Shown here one piece after another: positions 61,700 to 64,000 of a DNA stretch of 64,000 nucleotides. Within the stretch, counting starts at the first letter, position 1. Each line of letters opens with the position of its first letter. The translations under genes were made by a program, and so were the position numbers. The DNA is from Zhengitettix transpicula (lineage: Eukaryota > Arthropoda > Insecta > Orthoptera > Tetrigidae): assembly GCA_037074705.1 (NCBI GenBank), contig CM073594.1, positions 60,198,509 to 60,262,508 on the forward strand. Reading direction: 5' to 3'. The notes under the pieces were generated by a model that saw nothing but the letters and a program-made list of their open reading frames with translations, had not been told where the DNA came from and made no database searches.

Positions 61700-62927
61700 A
61701 AAACTCAATTATTAAAGCATGAACAACCAAGAAAAAAACTGTATCACCCTGATAATCTATATACACAAAAACTTCACACATGCAACACTTCTCACTTCTA
61801 ACATTTTGTAATAATAATAAATCTTTACTGCCAAAAACGTCAGGTTTTGACAGAATACGTACAAGAGTATCTTAATTATAATAAACAATACGTAATTCTA
61901 CAAACAAAATGTAATTAAAAGATCCAATCACCTTGATTAATTCAAAAAATTCTTCAATACCAGGCCTATATACTGATTTATTATATAATAATTTTGTAAT
62001 GGTCCATAGTATTTTTGAGGTAGGGACCTTTATAATATTCAGAGGCAATCAGTAGAACAGTTTCATCGTCAGCCTCTCAGGTTCACAGTTGGGCTTAGTT
62101 GTTCACATGGAGATATTATTCAACAGTAGAGTTTTATGATGTTGAAAATCGAGTTGCCAGATTATTGAGATCAGTTTGAAGAACCCACTTCAGGGAGGCT
62201 ATAAAGTGAAGACTATTAACAGCCAGGGTCTTCAATTGGAGATATAGGGACCTTTAGGACTCGCTGGGGCTCACACCTGCCATCTGTCGGAGAGCTCTCT
62301 TTTGAGCTATGAACACTGCCCGAGTTCCTTTTTTTATCTTCCCCACAGTTTTACTCCACATACGAGATTACTGTGAAAAAGGGCATCATAGGCTGTTCTT
62401 AGATCTTCAGAAAAAATTAATTATGACCAATTTCTTGGTAAGAGCGTCTGTGTGAGAACTTCAAGTTTAATTTTGGTCCACTTGGATCCATAAAACTTTG
62501 GCACTTTTCTCTGTGCAGACTTGTTTTAATTTTTTAAAAAAAGAGGTTTATGATTGATAACAAATCTAACCTTTGAACCATCTTAGGAGTGTGAACTTGT
62601 TCTTACTTTTTTGACTGAGCTAGAATGGGAGTACACTACTTCTCCAATTCTTTTCATGGACCATTATATTTAAGAATAATGTCATTTATATCATTAACAT
62701 ATCAATTTTAAAATAACCTACATAATTGAGTGAGTCTCTAGGAAAACATTGAGGGACATTTCCTTTACCCATAGCAACATCATACCTAACATTTCAAATA
62801 GGGTATTGTATTGTACAATCTAACAACTTTTCAGACGTATTGTATGATGTCACCAATACTTTATCACAAGGTAAATACTGTTTAACGTACAAATTATCAT
62901 TCTTGAAATTACCAAAAACATAAAATA
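61700..62927. other. No gene recognised; short duplicated segment
   Basis: Contains a stretch around 62480-62533 (CTTGGATCCATAAAACTTTG, then GCACTTTTCTCTGTGCAG) that recurs at 63294-63344, on both sides of the foldback element. The rest resembles worn LINE sequence, but no motif is readable. Confidence 0.4.
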
Positions 62928-62940
62928 GGAAACACAATCA

Positions 62941-63239
62941 ATAAAGATAGCCAAATACAGACAAAATAAGTGATAATATAAATACCACACAACATTTCTG
63001 GGATCCTTGTTCCTTTCTTGAGGTTTCTAAGAAGAGCTTAGAGTGACACAACAGCACATTTGGTTTTGAGTTTTGTCAACTGACAAGTACAGTTGTGTTG
63101 CTCTAGGCTCCTCTTAGCACCCAAAGAAAGGGACAAGGATCCCAGAAACATTGTGTGGTATTTAAATTATCACTTGTTTTGTCTGTATGTGGCTAACATT
63201 TTATTATCAATTTTCAATTAGATGTAATTTTTTTATTTC
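62941..63239. mobile_element. Foldback (palindromic) MITE inserted in a LINE
   Basis: About 260 of the 300 bases form two inverted arms: AAAGATAGCCAAATACAGAC, AAATACCACACAACATTTCT and GGATCCTTGTTCCTTTCTT on the left, each recurring reverse-complemented on the right. The core is GTTGACAAAACTC-like. The 13-base direct repeat GGAAACACAATCA flanks it at 62928-62940 and 63240-63252. There is no coding capacity. Confidence 0.7.
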
Positions 63240-64000
63240 GGAAACACAATCAGTTATGCTGATGATGCTGCTGTAATATTTGAAGATGAACACTTGGATC
63301 CATAAAACTTTGGCACTTTTCTCTGTGCAGAATAGTTTTAATGTGAACAAAAATAAGCAAAATGCTTTTAACATGACCAACTCTACCCAAAAAACACAAT
63401 CTCTCAGTGTCAAAGGAACCAATGAAATGCAAGTAATATAAATACAAGGTAATTGTGGAACATGTATTTAATTTTAAATACCTAGCAGCCAACGTATCTA
63501 GCAGCAGAAATTTAAGAAGACAGAAGTATATATCCAAACAACTAAAGCAACCATGATATAGAGCCACCTATGTGACATAATATGGAGGTACAAATACATG
63601 AACACAAAAAGCAAGGTAAAGATTTACAAAACATGCATAAGGCTCATCATCACATGATATGGAAACAGAAAATGCCATCATCAAACAGCTTTAAAGAACA
63701 ACTGAAATGAGAGCTCTATTATACTTTAAGAGATGGAAAATGAAATGAAGATATTAAATATATATATGGCATTGAGGACATTGTCAGGTGGGTCAGTAAG
63801 CAGATGGGAGACCACATGGACAGAGTGGCTGAAGATATATTGGTAAAAATAGTAATACAAGGTAAACCAGTTACCCTGGTAAACAACCAAAACTTTTGCA
63901 TGAAAGTTGGGCATTTTCATCAAATATGCGGTTTCTATTAGTCTATACTGAACAACGAAGAAAAGGAATAGCTATCACTTCCTTAATAATTTCTTCCCAA
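63240..64000 (+). mobile_element. Degenerate LINE reverse transcriptase, cut by a foldback element and the window end
   Basis: Starts GNTISYADDAAVIFED (YADD catalytic motif around 63255). It continues through a broken frame recognisable as KYLAANVSSSRNLRRQ, ATYVT, TENAIIKQL and RTTEMRALLYFKR, the thumb/C-terminal region of RTE-like elements. Frame breaks are many. Its 5' flank is displaced by the palindromic element at 62941-63239. Confidence 0.6.

Overview
The window is insect nuclear DNA. It is AT-rich with long (TA)n tracts. Genes are small and split by introns with GT-AG ends, and most of the rest is transposon debris (mariner, RTE-like and jockey-like LINEs, LTR remnants, foldback MITEs, a Helitron-like family). 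The recognisable host genes are immune-type secreted peptides. Attacin/diptericin-like domains next to a Glu-rich secreted protein fit a hemimetabolous insect (cockroach/termite, true bug or similar). The order cannot be settled from sequence alone.

The main content is a cluster of short secreted-peptide genes, mostly invisible to a long-ORF scan because their coding exons are tiny. Their shared plan is a TATA promoter, a short non-coding first exon, a 1-2 kb intron, a 63-66 nt exon holding only the signal peptide, a phase-0 intron, and one exon with the mature peptide. Members are: (1) a one-domain attacin-like gene, 20305-21249 (-), promoter near 23.3 kb; (2) a short 'GFVNG' peptide gene, 35414-36439 (+), promoter near 33.57 kb; (3) a second GFVNG gene, 39535-40129 (-), promoter near 41.5 kb; (4) a two-domain attacin-like gene, 42852-44711 (-), promoter near 46.15 kb; (5) an orphan signal exon at 30397-30462 (-), promoter near 31.87 kb, with a Gly/Lys-rich candidate mature exon at 27837-27983 (-) and a decayed signal exon at about 29870-29935; (6) a Glu/Gly-rich secreted protein, 54923-55288 (-), with a similar non-coding leader. 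A truncated serine-protease-like gene lies at 61232 (+).

Two promoter classes can be seen. The attacin-like genes have an NF-kB-like GGGGATTCAC or GGGGAATCAC about 35-40 bp upstream of TATA. The GFVNG-type genes share a GATA-like TTATC, then ACTTAG, then GRGAACAG or GAGGAACAG, immediately before TATATA. About 2.5 kb (30.16-32.73 kb) is duplicated at 39.84-42.39 kb. The duplicated block carries promoter, leader and signal exon but not the mature exon, so the same front end is joined to different mature peptides.

Layout: 1-7.3 kb mostly featureless AT-rich DNA; 7.6-8.5 kb LINE; 9.1-16.9 kb dispersed repeats, LTR-like and Helitron-like arrays; 17-19 kb one tentative secreted ORF; 20-23.4 kb one-domain attacin-like gene; 24.6-27.5 kb RTE-like LINE split by a mariner; 27.8-46.2 kb core peptide cluster; 46.5-52.7 kb repeats; 54.9-55.5 kb Glu-rich gene; 55.5-61 kb little; 61.2 kb protease-like gene; 62.9-64 kb LINE split by a foldback element.
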